Source of the DNA: an uncultured Planctomycetaceae bacterium
GTDB lineage: Bacteria > Planctomycetota > Planctomycetia > Planctomycetales > Planctomycetaceae
Reading direction: 5' to 3'
Length of the DNA stretch: 13,773 bases
NCBI GenBank assembly: GCA_903823545.1
Contig: CAIJTL010000306.1
Span: 1-13,773, forward strand
Shown: one piece after another, positions 12,713-13,773 of the stretch
How the letters are laid out: the number at the start of each line of letters is the position of its first letter
How positions within the stretch are numbered: position 1 is the first letter of the stretch
Notes under the pieces: generated by a model
The model's database searches: none
Told to the model about the DNA's origin: nothing
The model's input: the letters and a program-made list of their open reading frames with translations, nothing else
Program-made: the position numbers and the translations under genes

Positions 12713-13773
12713 ATGCTGAACTTGTCTGGACCTCGCAGTCGTCGCCAGTTCCTCGCCGAAAATGCTCTCGGCATCGGTTCGGTCGCGCTAGCTTGGCTGT
12801 TGAGTCAGGAGAATGCACTAGCTGTTCCGTCGACATTGAAGTTAAAGCCACAGACGTATGATCTGACGCCCAAGCAACCGCATCACGCGCCGCGAGCGAA
12901 TGCGATGATCTCACTATTCATGCACGGCGGCCCGGCTCACATGGATTTGCTCGATCCGAAGCCGGAGCTCACCAAATTCAGCGGGACCGACTACTCCGGC
13001 GAAGTTGTTTTCAGCTTTGTGAATCGAGCCAGTAAGAAGCTGCTCGGGAGCCCGTGGACTTTCGCAAAGCATGGTGACTGCGGGACCGAGGTTTCGGAAC
13101 TGTTGCCGCATACGGCGGGGATTGTCGACGACATTTGTTTGATCCGCTCCATGCACAGCGGACACAACGGACACGAGGTTTCGATTCGCTACATCAATGC
13201 AGGCATCCCTGCCGTGACGGGGCGACCGGCACTTGGCTCGTGGTTGACCTATGGGCTCGGAAGCGAGAGCCAGGACTTACCTGCCTACATGGTGCTGAGC
13301 GATCCGGGAGGGCATCCGGTCGACGGCGTGTTGAATTGGTCGAACGGCTTTATGCCCCCGCTCTTTCAAGGGACGGTGCTGCGCGCTCAGGAGCCGCGCA
13401 TCTTGAACCTCGATCCGCCACCGCATTTAAAAGGCTCGCTCCAAGCCCAGAACCTCGACTTGCTCCGCACTCTGAATCGACGGCACCTCGAACTTCATCC
13501 CGGCGAGGCGGACCTCGAAGCTCGGATTCAGTCCTATGAGCTGGCCGCTCGAATGCAGACGGCAGCGAAGGAGGCGCTGGACCTGTCGCAGGAGACCGCC
13601 GAAACGCAAAAACTTTACGGACTCGATCGGGATGAGACGAAGGAATACGGCACGCGCTGTTTGATCGCGCGGCGACGGGTCGAACGCGGTGTTCGATTCG
13701 TGCAACGCTTCCTCGGCGGCCAGCCTTGGGATACGCACACAGATCTTCGATATGGACTCCCTGCGATTTGCCG
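12713..13773 (+). CDS. DUF1501 protein with Tat signal, partial (right edge)
   Basis: From ATG 12713 the frame stays open for 353 codons plus two bases to the window end. The N-terminus has a twin-arginine signal, SRRQFLAENALGIGSVALAW (residues 9-28), so the folded protein would be exported by Tat. The DUF1501 (sulfatase-like, alkaline-phosphatase fold) body follows: ISLFMHGGPAHMDLLDPKP, CLIRSMHSGHNGHE, PALGSWLTYGLGSES and CLIARRRVERGVRFVQRFLG, ending at QPWDTHTDLRYGLPAIC. The metal-site region and C-terminus lie outside the window. No frameshift is seen. DUF1501 genes are usually found directly after DUF1549/DUF1553 genes, and the two products are thought to act together at the cell surface. 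Here the DUF433-PIN pair lies between them. An AAGG lies about ten bases upstream. Confidence 0.93.
   Translation, partial: MLNLSGPRSRRQFLAENALGIGSVALAWLLSQENALAVPSTLKLKPQTYDLTPKQPHHAPRANAMISLFMHGGPAHMDLLDPKPELTKFSGTDYSGEVVFSFVNRASKKLLGSPWTFAKHGDCGTEVSELLPHTAGIVDDICLIRSMHSGHNGHEVSIRYINAGIPAVTGRPALGSWLTYGLGSESQDLPAYMVLSDPGGHPVDGVLNWSNGFMPPLFQGTVLRAQEPRILNLDPPPHLKGSLQAQNLDLLRTLNRRHLELHPGEADLEARIQSYELAARMQTAAKEALDLSQETAETQKLYGLDRDETKEYGTRCLIARRRVERGVRFVQRFLGGQPWDTHTDLRYGLPAIC

Overview
The window looks like a chromosomal segment of a Planctomycetota bacterium. The strongest indication is a planctomycete-type secreted cytochrome protein (PSCyt1/DUF1549/DUF1553) close to a Tat-exported DUF1501 protein. 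A Gram-negative lipid A gene run, a formylmethanofuran-dehydrogenase-B-type gene of the tetrahydromethanopterin C1 pathway, and several short palindromic or tandem repeats point the same way. The species cannot be named from this sequence. No tRNA, rRNA, CRISPR array, transposase or phage gene was seen.

Left part, minus strand (1-5812). Reading in the direction of transcription, a secreted TPM-domain membrane protein (5812-4739) comes first. A 295-base gap with a possible promoter follows, then a compact envelope cluster: a Skp/OmpH periplasmic chaperone (4443-3727), LpxC (3709-2825), LpxA (2749-1892) and a Gfo/Idh/MocA oxidoreductase (1744-698). LpxA and LpxC are the first two enzymes of lipid A synthesis, and Skp escorts outer-membrane proteins. 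The oxidoreductase beside lpxA is in the position of a GnnA-type UDP-GlcNAc 3-dehydrogenase, so amide-linked lipid A is a testable possibility. An unrecognised, aromatic-rich minus-strand gene runs off the left edge (483-1).

Middle part, plus strand (6129-8676). A full-length FwdB/FhcB-like molybdopterin-family protein keeps its cluster cysteines and a candidate metal-ligand cysteine, but has no partner fhc/fwd genes nearby. An uncharacterised six-helix membrane protein follows, with a possible 34-residue ORF overlapping its stop codon.

Right part, plus strand (8770-13773). A 1058-residue cytochrome/DUF1549/DUF1553 protein is followed by a DUF433-PIN toxin-antitoxin pair and then by a Tat-exported DUF1501 protein cut by the right edge. 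DUF1549/1553 and DUF1501 genes are usually direct neighbours, so the toxin-antitoxin pair appears to have been inserted between them without disturbing either gene.

Repeats are a theme. Four separate short repeats were found: a long inverted repeat between lpxA and the oxidoreductase gene, a palindrome that supplies the last codons of lpxC, a heptamer tandem array, and a small hairpin repeat. The last two are translated in frame inside the DUF1549/DUF1553 gene. No clearly new multi-gene system is visible. The best leads are the DUF433-PIN pair, the inserted domain in the DUF1553 protein, the orphan FwdB-like gene, and the coding repeats.
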